Below, one piece after another: positions 27,188 to 36,606 of a stretch of 64,000 nt of DNA (positions within the stretch are counted from its first letter, which is position 1; each line of letters starts with the position of its first letter). The notes beneath the pieces are model-generated. The model searched no databases, was not told the origin of the DNA, and saw nothing but the letters and a program-made list of their open reading frames with translations. The DNA is taken from positions 44,593-108,592 of the forward strand of contig QFQW01000002.1 in NCBI GenBank assembly GCA_003248755.1, in the 5' to 3' direction. This DNA comes from Chryseobacterium sp. GTDB taxonomy: Bacteria; Bacteroidota; Bacteroidia; Flavobacteriales; Weeksellaceae. The position numbers and the translations under genes are program-made.

Positions 27188-28855
27188 ATGGCAAATTCAA
27201 GAGCAAGAGAAACCACGGAAGCTATCGAAAGACTATATGTCTCAATGAGACACTTATTCTATAGAGGATTTTTCAAACCTTCGGGTGTTTCTGGTGAGTC
27301 ATTAAGAAAACTCTTAATGGTTATCAATCCGGAAATCTACGGCAGTATGAGCGTCCCTAATAAGATAGAACTGGATGGTTTACTTTATGTTCTTGACCGT
27401 CTTCCGGAAGGCATCGAAGAATGTTCTTTTATCCACTTGACTTCAGACGAAGGTTTTGATAAAGGAAGTTTTGAACCAATCGTTCCAAAGAAGAGACGCA
27501 GAAATTGCTACAGAATAGATGAACATCAAATGAACATAGAAGTTCTTTTGGGACGTTCCGAGATTTATGATATTTTGACCCACTTAACATTCCTTTATTT
27601 AGAAGCCGACAAAATCAGAAATATCGGTTTTGATTTGACTGAAGGAGGAAGACCCAGACGTACTTGGAAAATCATCGAAGAAGTTGCAAAAGGCGAGAAA
27701 AAGTACAGCAGAAAAGAAAAAGAAGTGGCATTGATTCATCTTTCGTCTTTCTTAGGAAGAACTTTTGATGAAACTTTGAATGCTTATAACAACTTTGGAG
27801 ACGATAAAAACCCAGACCGTTTGTTCAAAATCATCTATTGGATGGGACAAATGAGTTTTGAAGACTGGAAAGAAGTGAGAGAAAGAGAAATCCATTTCTC
27901 AGCGATTCTTCAGGAGAGAGTTGGACATCACCTTTTTGGAGAAAGATGGGCGAACAAAATCAAACAGGTTTTGGTGGAGAACAATCTTCATATGAGACCG
28001 CTTCACATCATCAGTGCCAATATGCACTCTGTGAAAAATATGGTTTTTGCCAATGATGCTCTCAATAAAAAAGGAACAAAAGAAGTTGACTATAAATTAT
28101 TCGCTGACATCAGTAATAAGAAAGACCTTCAGGAGAAAGTTCTTGACCATGCTCTGAAAGAAGGAATGATTTACATTGATGATAACAGTGGAAGTAACAT
28201 TGACGTTCAAATTATAGACCTTACTAAAACTGAACTTAAGAATACTGTTTTTGCCAATCAAAAATACAAAGGAGACGATGTAATTTTGGTTTTCGATTAC
28301 GCTTTCGGAGAGCAGGCCTTTGAAGTAATGGACGAATTACTAAGACCTTATGAAGTTAAAGGAGAAGTTTATATGATGAAAGTGAAATCGGTTTCGATAA
28401 TGGGTAAAGCCGGAATCTTAACGGGAGGAAAAGGAGATATTATGATTCCAACGTCTCACATTTTTGAAGGAACTGCTGACAATTACGTTTTCGAAAATGC
28501 TTTAAAAGCTTCTGATTTTGTAGACGATGAGGTTAAATCTTTCGAAGGACCAATGATTACGGTTTTAGGAACATCACTTCAGAATAAAGATATTCTTTCT
28601 TACTTTATGACGACGTCCTGGAAAGCCATCGGACTAGAAATGGAAGGTGCTCATTACCAAAAGGCTATTCAGGTTGCGAGCAAAATTCGTCATCACATTT
28701 CTCCGGATTTGTTTGTGATGTATGCTTATTATGCTTCGGATAATCCTTTGGAAACGGGAAGTACATTATCTTCCGGCGGACTTGGGCTCACAGGTGTCAA
28801 ACCTACTTATATGATCACTCATAAAATTATCGAGAAGATTCTTGAGAAGAAATAA
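27188..28855 (+). CDS. DUF6909-like protein with nucleoside phosphorylase-like C-terminus
   Basis: A 555-residue cytoplasmic protein widely found in Bacteroidota; recalled as DUF6909. The N-terminal half (1-250) is largely helical, with RRRNCYRIDEHQMNIEVLLGR and EADKIRNIGFDL. The C-terminal half has the order of a nucleoside phosphorylase / AMP nucleosidase: DDVILVFDYAFGEQAFEVMDEL, then MGKAGILTGGKGDIMIP, and GLEMEGAHYQKAI near residue 480, where E-M-E-G matches the catalytic purine/ribose-binding motif of the superfamily. This suggests a nucleotide-metabolism role, but the annotation is inferred. Monocistronic with terminator at 28859. Confidence 0.7.
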   Translation: MANSRARETTEAIERLYVSMRHLFYRGFFKPSGVSGESLRKLLMVINPEIYGSMSVPNKIELDGLLYVLDRLPEGIEECSFIHLTSDEGFDKGSFEPIVPKKRRRNCYRIDEHQMNIEVLLGRSEIYDILTHLTFLYLEADKIRNIGFDLTEGGRPRRTWKIIEEVAKGEKKYSRKEKEVALIHLSSFLGRTFDETLNAYNNFGDDKNPDRLFKIIYWMGQMSFEDWKEVREREIHFSAILQERVGHHLFGERWANKIKQVLVENNLHMRPLHIISANMHSVKNMVFANDALNKKGTKEVDYKLFADISNKKDLQEKVLDHALKEGMIYIDDNSGSNIDVQIIDLTKTELKNTVFANQKYKGDDVILVFDYAFGEQAFEVMDELLRPYEVKGEVYMMKVKSVSIMGKAGILTGGKGDIMIPTSHIFEGTADNYVFENALKASDFVDDEVKSFEGPMITVLGTSLQNKDILSYFMTTSWKAIGLEMEGAHYQKAIQVASKIRHHISPDLFVMYAYYASDNPLETGSTLSSGGLGLTGVKPTYMITHKIIEKILEKK

Positions 28856-28858
28856 AAA

Positions 28859-28882
28859 TAAAAGCCTCCAAATCGGAGGCTT
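28859..28882 (+). terminator. Rho-independent terminator
   Basis: AAAGCCTCC pairs with GGAGGCTTT and is followed by a T run. Confidence 0.85.
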
Positions 28883-28895
28883 TTTTGTTTTTAAT

Positions 28896-28953
28896 CTCCA
28901 GATGTTGCAGATTCATTTTTATTGAAATCAGCGTAATCTGTAAAATCAGCGAG
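28896..28953. repeat. Intergenic repeat, CTCGCAGATT family, partial copy
   Basis: Contains TTGCAGATT and, at the right, AATCTGTAAAATCAGCGAG, the same right end as the copy at 1388-1456. The left end is degenerate. Confidence 0.5.
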
Positions 28954-28964
28954 AAAATTGAATT

Positions 28965-30206
28965 CTATATAAAATTCGCAATCGTATAAATCAGCAATCC
29001 AACCAATCCGCCAACCAGAGTTCCGTTGATTCGGATGAATTGTAAATCTTTTCCAACTTCCAGTTCCAATTTTCGGCTGAGTTCCTTTCCTTCCCAATTT
29101 CCCACAGTTGTACTGATTAACTCGCCAAAATTTTTCGTGTTTTTCAGAATGTATTTATAGGCTGTCACCCTTACCCAATGGTCGATTCGGTTTTGGAATT
29201 GTTCATCATTCTGAAGATTGAAAACAAACTCGTTAATGTTTTTTCTGACATAAGATTTCAGTTTAGAATCTTCCTCGGATAATTCTTTGATTAATGACGA
29301 TTTCAGAGATTGCCAAATGTCTGATGAATATTGCTTTAGTTTATCGCTTTGCAGAAAATCGGATTTTATGGATTCAAATTCCGTTTCCCATTTTGGTTCT
29401 TCTTTTAGTTCTTGTGAAAAATCCAGAACTTTATTCGTGATTTCTGCTCGTAATGGATGATTGAGATTTTCTTCAACTTCGAGGAAATAATCGCTTAATC
29501 CTTTCGTAATTTTCTCTGCAATTTTATTATCTATTGATTTCGGAATTAGAAAGAAACTTTCCTTTCCTACTCTTTCAGAAACCATTTCTTGATTCTCCAG
29601 AATATAATTTTTGATTTGAGAACTTAGATTGGTAATGATTTTCTGATGGTCATTTTTATTGAGAAGATATTCGATTCCGTTTCCAATGACTGAATTAAGC
29701 TTGATAGAATCCGTCATTTCCTCAACTTTATTGGAAATAAAATTAACAACCGATTCATCATCAAGTTTATTAATAATATCCTTTAAGATTGATGACAATT
29801 CATTAATCAAAACATCCTGATTTCTTTCTTTTGAAAGCCAATCACCAACGTAAACCGAAATTTTTAGTTTTTGAATATACGGACGAATATTCCGAGGCGA
29901 AAGAAAATTATCAACAACAAAATTCCCGAGATTGTCACCGATTTTTTCTTTAGAATTTTCAATTAGATTCGTGTGAGGAATTTTGAGACCTAATGGATAG
30001 TTGAAAAGCGCAGTTACAGCAAACCAATCTGCCAAAGCACCAACCATTGCCGCTTCCGAAAACGCTCTGATATAACCAATCCAATGTGAAGGATTTTGTT
30101 TTTGTAAAACCGTCATCGATATAAACGTAACCGCCATCAGAATAAACAATCCTGTTGCCAATGTTTTGTATCGTCTGAGTTGTTGTTTTTTCAATTCATC
30201 ATTCAT
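28965..30206 (-). CDS. DUF445 family membrane protein
   Basis: A 413-residue protein. It has an N-terminal membrane segment (about 16-36), the DUF445 signature EAAMVGALADWFAVTALFNYPLGLKIPHTNLI at 50-82, KEKIGDNLGNFVVDNFLS, a long helical middle rich in Lys/Glu, and a C-terminal transmembrane anchor (GGLVGLLIYTIANF). The family is conserved but its role is unknown. Nothing in the neighbourhood points to a pathway. Confidence 0.9.
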   Translation of the reverse strand: MNDELKKQQLRRYKTLATGLFILMAVTFISMTVLQKQNPSHWIGYIRAFSEAAMVGALADWFAVTALFNYPLGLKIPHTNLIENSKEKIGDNLGNFVVDNFLSPRNIRPYIQKLKISVYVGDWLSKERNQDVLINELSSILKDIINKLDDESVVNFISNKVEEMTDSIKLNSVIGNGIEYLLNKNDHQKIITNLSSQIKNYILENQEMVSERVGKESFFLIPKSIDNKIAEKITKGLSDYFLEVEENLNHPLRAEITNKVLDFSQELKEEPKWETEFESIKSDFLQSDKLKQYSSDIWQSLKSSLIKELSEEDSKLKSYVRKNINEFVFNLQNDEQFQNRIDHWVRVTAYKYILKNTKNFGELISTTVGNWEGKELSRKLELEVGKDLQFIRINGTLVGGLVGLLIYTIANFI

Positions 30207-30335
30207 AAATCAGGAAAATCGAAAATCGTTCCAAACAAAATTAATCAGAATTCGACGGAATACTCTTGAAAATCATATCAATAAATTAAGGATAGAATGT
30301 TTATTTTTTTAGTTTTGTGCTTAGAAAACGATTCT

Positions 30336-31865
30336 ATGAAAAAACTCTCTATGCTGATGATAATCTTTTTGTCATCATTCTTCTATTCTCAGACTCAAGA
30401 CCTGTATGCTCTGGCAAAAGGAGAATATTTGGGATTCAATGCCATCTTTGACCAAAAGGACAATCTGTTCGGCTACGTTTCCATCTATTCTTATGGAAAA
30501 AGTAGCGACAAAACCAAAAAATTCGAATATGTGATTCTCGACAAAAACCTGAATCCAGTCGCCAACAAAGAGTTCGAAGGTGATATCACGGCCGGAAGCT
30601 ATTTTGGATATATGGATTTTCGAGGAGAAATTATCCTGAGACCATCCAGAATAGACCGGGAATTCGTGACCAACAAAACGATTTTCACACCTTCTTCTAT
30701 GATTATTGATTTGAAAGATAATTCTATCAAGAAAAAAATCTATTACGATTACGACAACGGAAACTTCAAAGAAATTACTGAACCGAAATCTTGGAAAACT
30801 GCCAGAAAAGAGAATCGTGAGGAAAAAAAAGAAAAAGGCTTCAATTATATCTCTTATGTTGTAGAAATCAAAGAAGGTGGTTACATTGCTGTAGAATACA
30901 ATGATTATGGTAATTATGTAAACAATAACAGCCTTATCAAATTTGATGAAAACAAAAAAGAACTCTGGAGATACAGATACAACACTTCCGGAAACAAAAA
31001 ACTGAATGAAGAAATATCTCTAATTGATAAAGATGAGAAGCATCTTTTTTTCTTGGTGAAAAAGACGGAGAATAAAAACAAGCAGTATTCTCTCTTGGTT
31101 CTAGATATAAAAACCGGCGAGAAAATCAGCAATAAGAAAATTGATGTTTTGAATAATGAGACTTTGGATTACATTACCAATCTTTACTCCTATAGTTTTG
31201 GAAATATCGATAACGATAAAATCTTTGATGATAAAATCGTAATGTTGGGAAACCACATCACCAATGATTTCAGAAAAATTGGTTACACAAGATTCCTGGT
31301 CGATAAAAACTCTTATGAAACCGACATCAAAGACCTTGACCATCTTGACCTTGTAGGTTATATTCCAAAAATCAAAGAAATGGGGATGGTAGAATCCGGC
31401 TATTATCTTGAACCTCGAGACGTTTTCTTTTTGAAAGACGGAAGCGTTGGTCTTCTTTTAGAAAAATATAAGCCAGAAGGACCATATAGTGCGCCAAAAA
31501 CCACAGATTTGGTATATGTGTTTACTGATAAAGATTTCAAAACAAAAGGTGTAAAAATCTTTGAAAAGGAAAAATCAAGATGGTCCAACTCCGATTATCT
31601 GTTTTCTCAATACCTGAATGACGGGAAAGATGTCGTTTTCTTCTACCGGGATTATGTAAAAGACAGTGAAACCAAGGAGAAAAACTGGAACCTCTATATT
31701 AACACATTAATCGACGGAAACTTCAAGCAGGAAGTTGTTCCAATCTCTGCCAAAGACGATTACATGGTTTATCCTTACGTTGGAAAAGAAGGCTACATCT
31801 TGTTGAGAGAGTATAATCAGAAAGAAAAATATAATAAGATTCGTTTGGAACGTCTCAATTATTAA
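30336..31865 (+). CDS. Large exported protein of unknown function
   Basis: With ATG 30336 the product is 509 residues and starts with a signal peptide (MKKLSMLMIIFLSSFFYSQ). The upstream ATG at 30297 would put 13 extra residues before it. The mature part is beta-rich with recurring K-D/N-K-x-turns (LDKNLNPVANKEF, LIKFDENKKELW, LLVLDIKTGEKI, YVFTDKDFKTKG), which resembles a beta-propeller or WD-like architecture. No catalytic motif. It ends in a bidirectional terminator shared with the convergent M48 gene. Confidence 0.65.
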   Translation: MKKLSMLMIIFLSSFFYSQTQDLYALAKGEYLGFNAIFDQKDNLFGYVSIYSYGKSSDKTKKFEYVILDKNLNPVANKEFEGDITAGSYFGYMDFRGEIILRPSRIDREFVTNKTIFTPSSMIIDLKDNSIKKKIYYDYDNGNFKEITEPKSWKTARKENREEKKEKGFNYISYVVEIKEGGYIAVEYNDYGNYVNNNSLIKFDENKKELWRYRYNTSGNKKLNEEISLIDKDEKHLFFLVKKTENKNKQYSLLVLDIKTGEKISNKKIDVLNNETLDYITNLYSYSFGNIDNDKIFDDKIVMLGNHITNDFRKIGYTRFLVDKNSYETDIKDLDHLDLVGYIPKIKEMGMVESGYYLEPRDVFFLKDGSVGLLLEKYKPEGPYSAPKTTDLVYVFTDKDFKTKGVKIFEKEKSRWSNSDYLFSQYLNDGKDVVFFYRDYVKDSETKEKNWNLYINTLIDGNFKQEVVPISAKDDYMVYPYVGKEGYILLREYNQKEKYNKIRLERLNY

Positions 31866-31869
31866 GACA

Positions 31870-31899
31870 AAAGTCTCTGAAAACTCAGAGACTTTTTTT
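31870..31899. terminator. Terminator between convergent genes
   Basis: AAAGTCTCTGA (31870-31880) pairs with TCAGAGACTTT (31885-31895), loop AAAC, then T residues. The right arm overlaps the stop codon region of the minus-strand M48 gene. Confidence 0.8.
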
Positions 31900-33186
31900 A
31901 TTGTAAAATTCGGAGATGTATTTGATGTCATCCAGACTTAGATTCCACATAAAGTTGAGGAATTGCTGATAACTTTCGTCCTGATTTTTAGGGTCAACTC
32001 TGTCCAGATAGCGATTGAGTTTGTAATTTTTTCTGGCTTCAAATATTTTCTCGAAATTCTTTCCCAACCAATATTTGTAGTAATCTGTATCCGAATCTTC
32101 TTTTTGAAGAAATTGCAATGCGGAATAAATGCCAACACCATACTCTTCCGATTGATAAAAGTTAGGAAGAATTTCCATTTTCGCTATTTTCTGAAGTTCA
32201 AGAAAATCAGGCTTCGGTTCTTCTGTCGAAGTCAAATCCTGCAAAGGAAAACGCTTGTCCAGATATTGGATTCTGGCTTCTATCTCCGGATGCGATGCCA
32301 CAGAGTCTTTATCTATCTTCTCTTTGTAATGAGAATAATCGTATCCTGAAAAATCTTCTTTTTTCATCCATTGTTCTTTGAAAGGATGATTCGGAAGGTC
32401 AAAAAAATGTTTATAAGTTTCCACTTTCACAACTTTTGGAGAAATCGTATCGTATTTCTTCAGGGTCATCAGAGCATTTCTGAAATTCGGCTTGGAAAAA
32501 TTCGATTTTTGATAATAGATATAACCGAGAGAATCAGCCTCGTTTTCCTGTTTTCTTTTCTGTGCACTGAATTTGTATAATTGTCTTTTGTAAAACTGAT
32601 GCGCTCTTTCCCCTTTGTTGTTTTGAACAAGTGTCAATGTTTTGGCTTCTGCTTTTCCATTTTTTTCCAACTGAATATTCTCTAACTGAATCTTGATAGA
32701 ATGGTCCAAGAAAAGATGTCCTAACTCGTGACAAATTACAGATGCCAATTGGTCCTGATTCTCCACCCAATTGAAAAGTCCCATATTCACCACCAAAGTT
32801 CCATCTCCCATGCAATAGGCATTTGGACTATTATCTTTTTCTACAAGAACTTTCAGATTTGGATAATTAAGAGAGTTACTTTTAAGAATTTGCTCAACTA
32901 TCTGATTTACATATTGATTAAAAGCTGTATTGAAGACAAAATTCTTATTCTTCACTTCATCCTGAAAACCTTTTTGGAATTGTGCCAAAGAAGCAGAAAT
33001 TTCTCTTCCGGTTTTACCTTCGTATTTATCTTTTTGTTTCTTATTATAAGCTTCGGAATCTTTGATATAAGTTGTCAGGAAATTCTTTCGCTGGAGATAA
33101 TCGGCTGTGTCAATCGGTTTGTAATTATTCTGAGCTTTGCAAAATGAAAGGAGACTCAAAATAAAAAACAACAAAGTTTGCTTCAT
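31885..33186 (-). CDS. M48 family metalloprotease, exported
   Basis: Start 33186 gives about 433 residues with a signal peptide (MKQTLLFFILSLLSFCKAQ). The upstream ATG at 33255 would precede the signal by 23 residues and is rejected. The peptidase domain contains VICHELGHLFLDHS (HExxH with both zinc histidines) followed by QENEADSLGYIYYQKS, the glutamate ligand motif. It resembles BepA/Oma1-type periplasmic quality-control proteases. The C-terminal third is helical and lacks the TPRs of BepA. Divergent from the serine hydrolase at 33265. Confidence 0.88.
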   Translation of the reverse strand: MKQTLLFFILSLLSFCKAQNNYKPIDTADYLQRKNFLTTYIKDSEAYNKKQKDKYEGKTGREISASLAQFQKGFQDEVKNKNFVFNTAFNQYVNQIVEQILKSNSLNYPNLKVLVEKDNSPNAYCMGDGTLVVNMGLFNWVENQDQLASVICHELGHLFLDHSIKIQLENIQLEKNGKAEAKTLTLVQNNKGERAHQFYKRQLYKFSAQKRKQENEADSLGYIYYQKSNFSKPNFRNALMTLKKYDTISPKVVKVETYKHFFDLPNHPFKEQWMKKEDFSGYDYSHYKEKIDKDSVASHPEIEARIQYLDKRFPLQDLTSTEEPKPDFLELQKIAKMEILPNFYQSEEYGVGIYSALQFLQKEDSDTDYYKYWLGKNFEKIFEARKNYKLNRYLDRVDPKNQDESYQQFLNFMWNLSLDDIKYISEFYNKKSL

Positions 33187-33264
33187 TGTCAAAGTTTTTA
33201 ACAAAAATAATCTTTTCGCGTTATGATGATCACATATTCTATATTTTTGTAGCAAAAGTCATCT

Positions 33265-34407
33265 ATGAAAAAAGTCATTAATGCTATTCTGCTGATAATT
33301 GCTTCTGTTATTGTCCTTACTTACATCACGGGATATAATTATCTTTTTCGTGGAATCAGACTGACTTATTTGAGAGGAGAAAGCGGACCAACAATAGATG
33401 ACGGAAAAGATTTTCCTTCAAAAACCATTTCAAAAGGAGATTCAAAACCCTGGCCGACAGATATCAATTATAATAAACAAAAACTCTCTCCAGAACTTGA
33501 GAAACATCTGAAAGAAAATGAATCGGTTTCATTTCTGGTAATCCAACATGGGAAAATCTTGCAGGAACATTATTGGGATGGTTATAACAAAACGACTGCA
33601 AGCAATTCTTTTTCAATGGCAAATACTATTACAACTTTACTCCTTGGAAAAGCAATTGATGACGAAAGAATACAGGGTTTGAATCAATCTTTTTCAGATT
33701 TTTATCCTGATTTTTCTAATAATGAATTCGGAAAAAAATTGACCTTAGGAAATCTTGCGTCTATGGAAGCCGGACTAGATTGGGAAAAGGAGCACAGCAA
33801 TCCTTTTTCATTCGATGCAGAAGCTTACTATGGTTTTTCTGTTGCTGATGTGGTTTTCAGAAACCAGTTCAAACAAAATCCTGCAGAAAAATTTGAATAT
33901 CAAAGTGGTGCAATGCAACTTTTAGGATTCGCTGTTGGAAGAGCAGTTGGAATGCCTTTGTCGTCTTATGCATCTGTGAAACTTTGGAAACCATTAGGAA
34001 TGGAACAAAATGCAGAATGGACTACCGATGATTTGGGCGTAGAAAAAACGTTTTGCTGTATCCAATCCAACGCCAGAGATTTTGCAAAAATCGGTTCTTT
34101 GATTTTAAATAGAGGAAAATTCAATAATATTCCTTTGATTAATGAAAGTTTCATAGACCAAATGACAACCCCTTCGACACAGTCGAATGGTGCATATGGA
34201 TTAGGATTATGGACAAATTACGATTCAAAAATCAATCATTATTATATGAGGGGACTTCGCGGACAATTTGTGATCATGGTTCCGGAATATGATATGATAA
34301 TTGTAAGGTTAGGAAATAAAGAAACCGAAGAAAAAGATTCCAAAAACAGACCGAAAATCGTAGAATTCTATATCAATGAAGCTTTGAAGTTTGCCAATAA
34401 GAATTAA
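33265..34407 (+). CDS. Serine hydrolase (beta-lactamase fold) with altered SxxK motif
   Basis: A 380-residue protein with an N-terminal transmembrane or signal segment (about 5-24). The fold is that of esterase/6-aminohexanoate-hydrolase-like class C proteins: VIQHGKILQEHYWDGYN, SMAN at 117-120, EYQSGAMQLLGFAVGRAVGMPL and GLGLWTN. In the catalytic tetrad SxxK the lysine is replaced: Ser117 is kept but position 120 is Asn (codon AAT, 33622-33624). A single base change from AAA would produce it. The YxS/N motif (YQS) is present. It may be inactive or catalytically unusual. Stop overlaps the convergent TetR stop by 4 bp. A -7 box (TATTTTTG, 33242-33249) lies upstream. Confidence 0.85.
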   Translation: MKKVINAILLIIASVIVLTYITGYNYLFRGIRLTYLRGESGPTIDDGKDFPSKTISKGDSKPWPTDINYNKQKLSPELEKHLKENESVSFLVIQHGKILQEHYWDGYNKTTASNSFSMANTITTLLLGKAIDDERIQGLNQSFSDFYPDFSNNEFGKKLTLGNLASMEAGLDWEKEHSNPFSFDAEAYYGFSVADVVFRNQFKQNPAEKFEYQSGAMQLLGFAVGRAVGMPLSSYASVKLWKPLGMEQNAEWTTDDLGVEKTFCCIQSNARDFAKIGSLILNRGKFNNIPLINESFIDQMTTPSTQSNGAYGLGLWTNYDSKINHYYMRGLRGQFVIMVPEYDMIIVRLGNKETEEKDSKNRPKIVEFYINEALKFANKN

Positions 34408-35033
34408 TCTGCGTCGTAATCCAACAATGCAAAAACACTTAGGAGCGTACTGTTTTTTAATTTTTGTTCTGCCTCTTTCACATATTGTGCATCGTTGTTT
34501 GCGGGAACATACATCTCATAGAAATTTTTGTTTCTTATCACAAACAAAGTCGAGCCTATAATCATTGTCAGAATATCTTCGGATTTGGGTGCATTATGAA
34601 AAACACCGGAAACAATTCCCCTCTTTACAATCTCATCAATTCTTGTAACACAAGTCTGATAAAACTCTAGGAGGTCATCCTTTACATTATCCAAAGTACG
34701 CATCTCTTGTGTCACAAAACCATGGAAATAATTGTATTTGAAAAGTAAAGAAATTACGTAATTTATAATTTCTTTCATCTGCATCTCCGGCTTTCCTTCC
34801 TTGATGGTTTGTGCAAACTCAGAAAAGCTTTCTTTTGTACGCTGAACACGATATTGATAAAGATAAGACATCATCTTTTCTTTCGATCCAAAATAGTACG
34901 AAATCATTGCCACATTGATATTGGCTTTTGTACAAATATCTCTTACAGAAGTTCCCTCAAAGCCTTTTTTGGCAATTAATTCTTCTGCAACATCTAGAAT
35001 TTTGATCTGTTTATCTGTAAATTTTTTTCGCAT
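34404..35033 (-). CDS. TetR family transcriptional regulator
   Basis: Start 35033 (MRKKFTDKQIK) gives about 209 residues; the in-frame ATG at 35066 adds 11 unconserved residues. The N-terminal DNA-binding domain is clear: ILDVAEELIAKKGFEGTSVRDICTKANINVAMISYYFGSKEKM. The C-terminal ligand domain is helical, with no recognisable ligand. Its target may be the efflux or envelope gene next to it, but no such operon is present. Confidence 0.9.
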   Translation of the reverse strand: MRKKFTDKQIKILDVAEELIAKKGFEGTSVRDICTKANINVAMISYYFGSKEKMMSYLYQYRVQRTKESFSEFAQTIKEGKPEMQMKEIINYVISLLFKYNYFHGFVTQEMRTLDNVKDDLLEFYQTCVTRIDEIVKRGIVSGVFHNAPKSEDILTMIIGSTLFVIRNKNFYEMYVPANNDAQYVKEAEQKLKNSTLLSVFALLDYDAD

Positions 35034-35222
35034 TCGTTTGTGAAAGATTTTATGTAAAATTAACATAATTTTAATGATTTACAACAGATGTTATAAACAT
35101 TTTATAGCTGGTTTCACACTCCCTATTTCTGCTTTTTCCCATTCGTGAAACTCCTTTCAGACCTGATGAATAGATTCATCTTAAATAAATAAGGAGATAG
35201 ATTGGGCTGTATGCAATACAAT

Positions 35223-35252
35223 GTTTCAAAAAACTTTTATTCCTTATCTTTG
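35223..35252 (+). promoter_or_regulatory. Promoter of tatD-like gene, immediately upstream of ATG
   Basis: TTTC at 35223-35226, an 18-nt spacer, then TATCTTTG at 35245-35252. The ATG follows at 35256, so the transcript would start at or near the start codon. Confidence 0.5.
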
Positions 35253-35255
35253 ATA

Positions 35256-35879
35256 ATGGATTTTTTAGACTTTCATCATCATAAACCAAATCAAAAAGGG
35301 ATTTACAATTTAAATTTAAATGAAAAAATCCCAAGCAAGAGATTCTCAATTGGTCTTCATCCAAAAGATATCACAGAAAATTGGAAATCCGATTTTGAAA
35401 AAATCAAAGAAATCTCACTTTCGGAAAACTGTCTTGCAATTGGAGAATGCGGTTTGGATGGATTAGTATCTGTTAATGAACATCTTCAATCCGAAATTTT
35501 TCAGGCTCATATTTCTTGGGCTGAAAAAATTAAAAAGCCAATTATTATCCATTGTGTTCGCAGATTTTCGCAGATTTTGCATTTCAAAAAATCAAAAATT
35601 CCACTTATTATTCATGGTTTCAACAAAAAAGAAAATATAGCCCAAGAACTTTTACGGTCGGGCTTTTATCTAAGTTTTGGAAAAGCGGCTTTAGATAACT
35701 TATCTTTGCAAAAATTGATTGGAGATATTCCAACTCAAAGAATGTTTCTTGAAACTGATAATGCTGATTTTGACATTGTAGAATTGTACAAAAGAGTTGC
35801 CGAAATCAAATCTATTTCTTTGGGACACCTGAAAATACAGATGTGGAAAAATCTCGAAAATGTGACTAATTATGGATAA
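35256..35879 (+). CDS. TatD family metal-dependent hydrolase
   Basis: Start 35256 (MDFLDFHHHKPN) is chosen because the -7 box at 35245-35252 lies after the longer start at 35202, and the metal-binding DFHHH motif stands at the very N-terminus as in the family. The 207-residue product keeps SIGLHPKDI, AIGECGLDGL with the acidic ligand, PIIIHCVRR and the LETDNAD segment. It is shorter than E. coli TatD (260), mainly lacking C-terminal residues. TatD-like enzymes are 3'-5' DNases/RNases. The stop overlaps the tcdA start by 8 bp. Confidence 0.85.
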   Translation: MDFLDFHHHKPNQKGIYNLNLNEKIPSKRFSIGLHPKDITENWKSDFEKIKEISLSENCLAIGECGLDGLVSVNEHLQSEIFQAHISWAEKIKKPIIIHCVRRFSQILHFKKSKIPLIIHGFNKKENIAQELLRSGFYLSFGKAALDNLSLQKLIGDIPTQRMFLETDNADFDIVELYKRVAEIKSISLGHLKIQMWKNLENVTNYG

Positions 35880-36597
35880 ATTTTGGCTAGAACGCACCGA
35901 ATTACTGATAAAAGATGAAGGAATCGAAAAACTACAGAAAGCGAAAGTTTTAGTTGTAGGACTAGGTGGTGTAGGTTCTTTTGCTGCGGAATTTTTGGCA
36001 AGGGCAGGTATTGGGAAAATGATAATTGCTGATGGTGATGTTGTGGATATTACCAATATCAATAGACAATTACCCGCACTGCACTCAACAATTGGCCAAC
36101 ATAAAGTGGAATTGGTTGGCGACAGATTGATGGACATTAATCCAAAACTTAAACTTACCAAGATCAATGAATTCTTGGAGCCAGAAAGAATGGAAGAATT
36201 GATCAAATCAGAAAAATTCGATTATGTACTCGACTGTATAGATTCCTTGACCCCGAAATTAGCATTAATGATAACTTGCCGCAGAAACAGGGTAAAACTG
36301 GTTTCGTCAATGGGAGCCGGCGGAAAGACCGACCCAAGTAAAGTCATGGTGCGGGACCTTCACAAGACAAGAGATTGCCTTCTTGCAAGACAGGTTAGAA
36401 AACGCCTGAAGAAAGAAAAGATCAACAAAGGCTTCCGATGTGTTTTCTCAACAGAAGTACAGGACGAGAACAGTTTGAAAATGACCGATGGCACGAACTT
36501 CAAAAGGTCTTTTTATGGAACGATCAGTTTCATTCCTGCAATTTTTGGTCTATACGCTGCAGCGGAAGTTATTAACCATTTAACTGGAAGAAAATAA
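35872..36597 (+). CDS. tcdA: tRNA threonylcarbamoyladenosine dehydratase
   Basis: TcdA uses ATP to convert t6A at tRNA position 37 to the cyclic form. It is an E1-like protein: GLGGVG nucleotide motif at 30-35, D/R adenylation residues (ADGDVVDITNINRQLPA), and a CIDSLTPKLALM region with the conserved Cys-Asp. The 241-residue length fits. It overlaps tatD and is followed 9 bp later by rnpA. It is not part of the ubiquitin-like operon at 61856-63957, although both use a ThiF-type adenylation fold. Confidence 0.88.
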   Translation: MDKFWLERTELLIKDEGIEKLQKAKVLVVGLGGVGSFAAEFLARAGIGKMIIADGDVVDITNINRQLPALHSTIGQHKVELVGDRLMDINPKLKLTKINEFLEPERMEELIKSEKFDYVLDCIDSLTPKLALMITCRRNRVKLVSSMGAGGKTDPSKVMVRDLHKTRDCLLARQVRKRLKKEKINKGFRCVFSTEVQDENSLKMTDGTNFKRSFYGTISFIPAIFGLYAAAEVINHLTGRK

Positions 36598-36606
36598 TAT
36601 TTTCTT

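Noticed and set aside
35872..36597. ThiF-type protein as part of a ubiquitin-like system
   Set aside because: Motifs and length match TcdA, a tRNA modification enzyme in an operon with rnpA.
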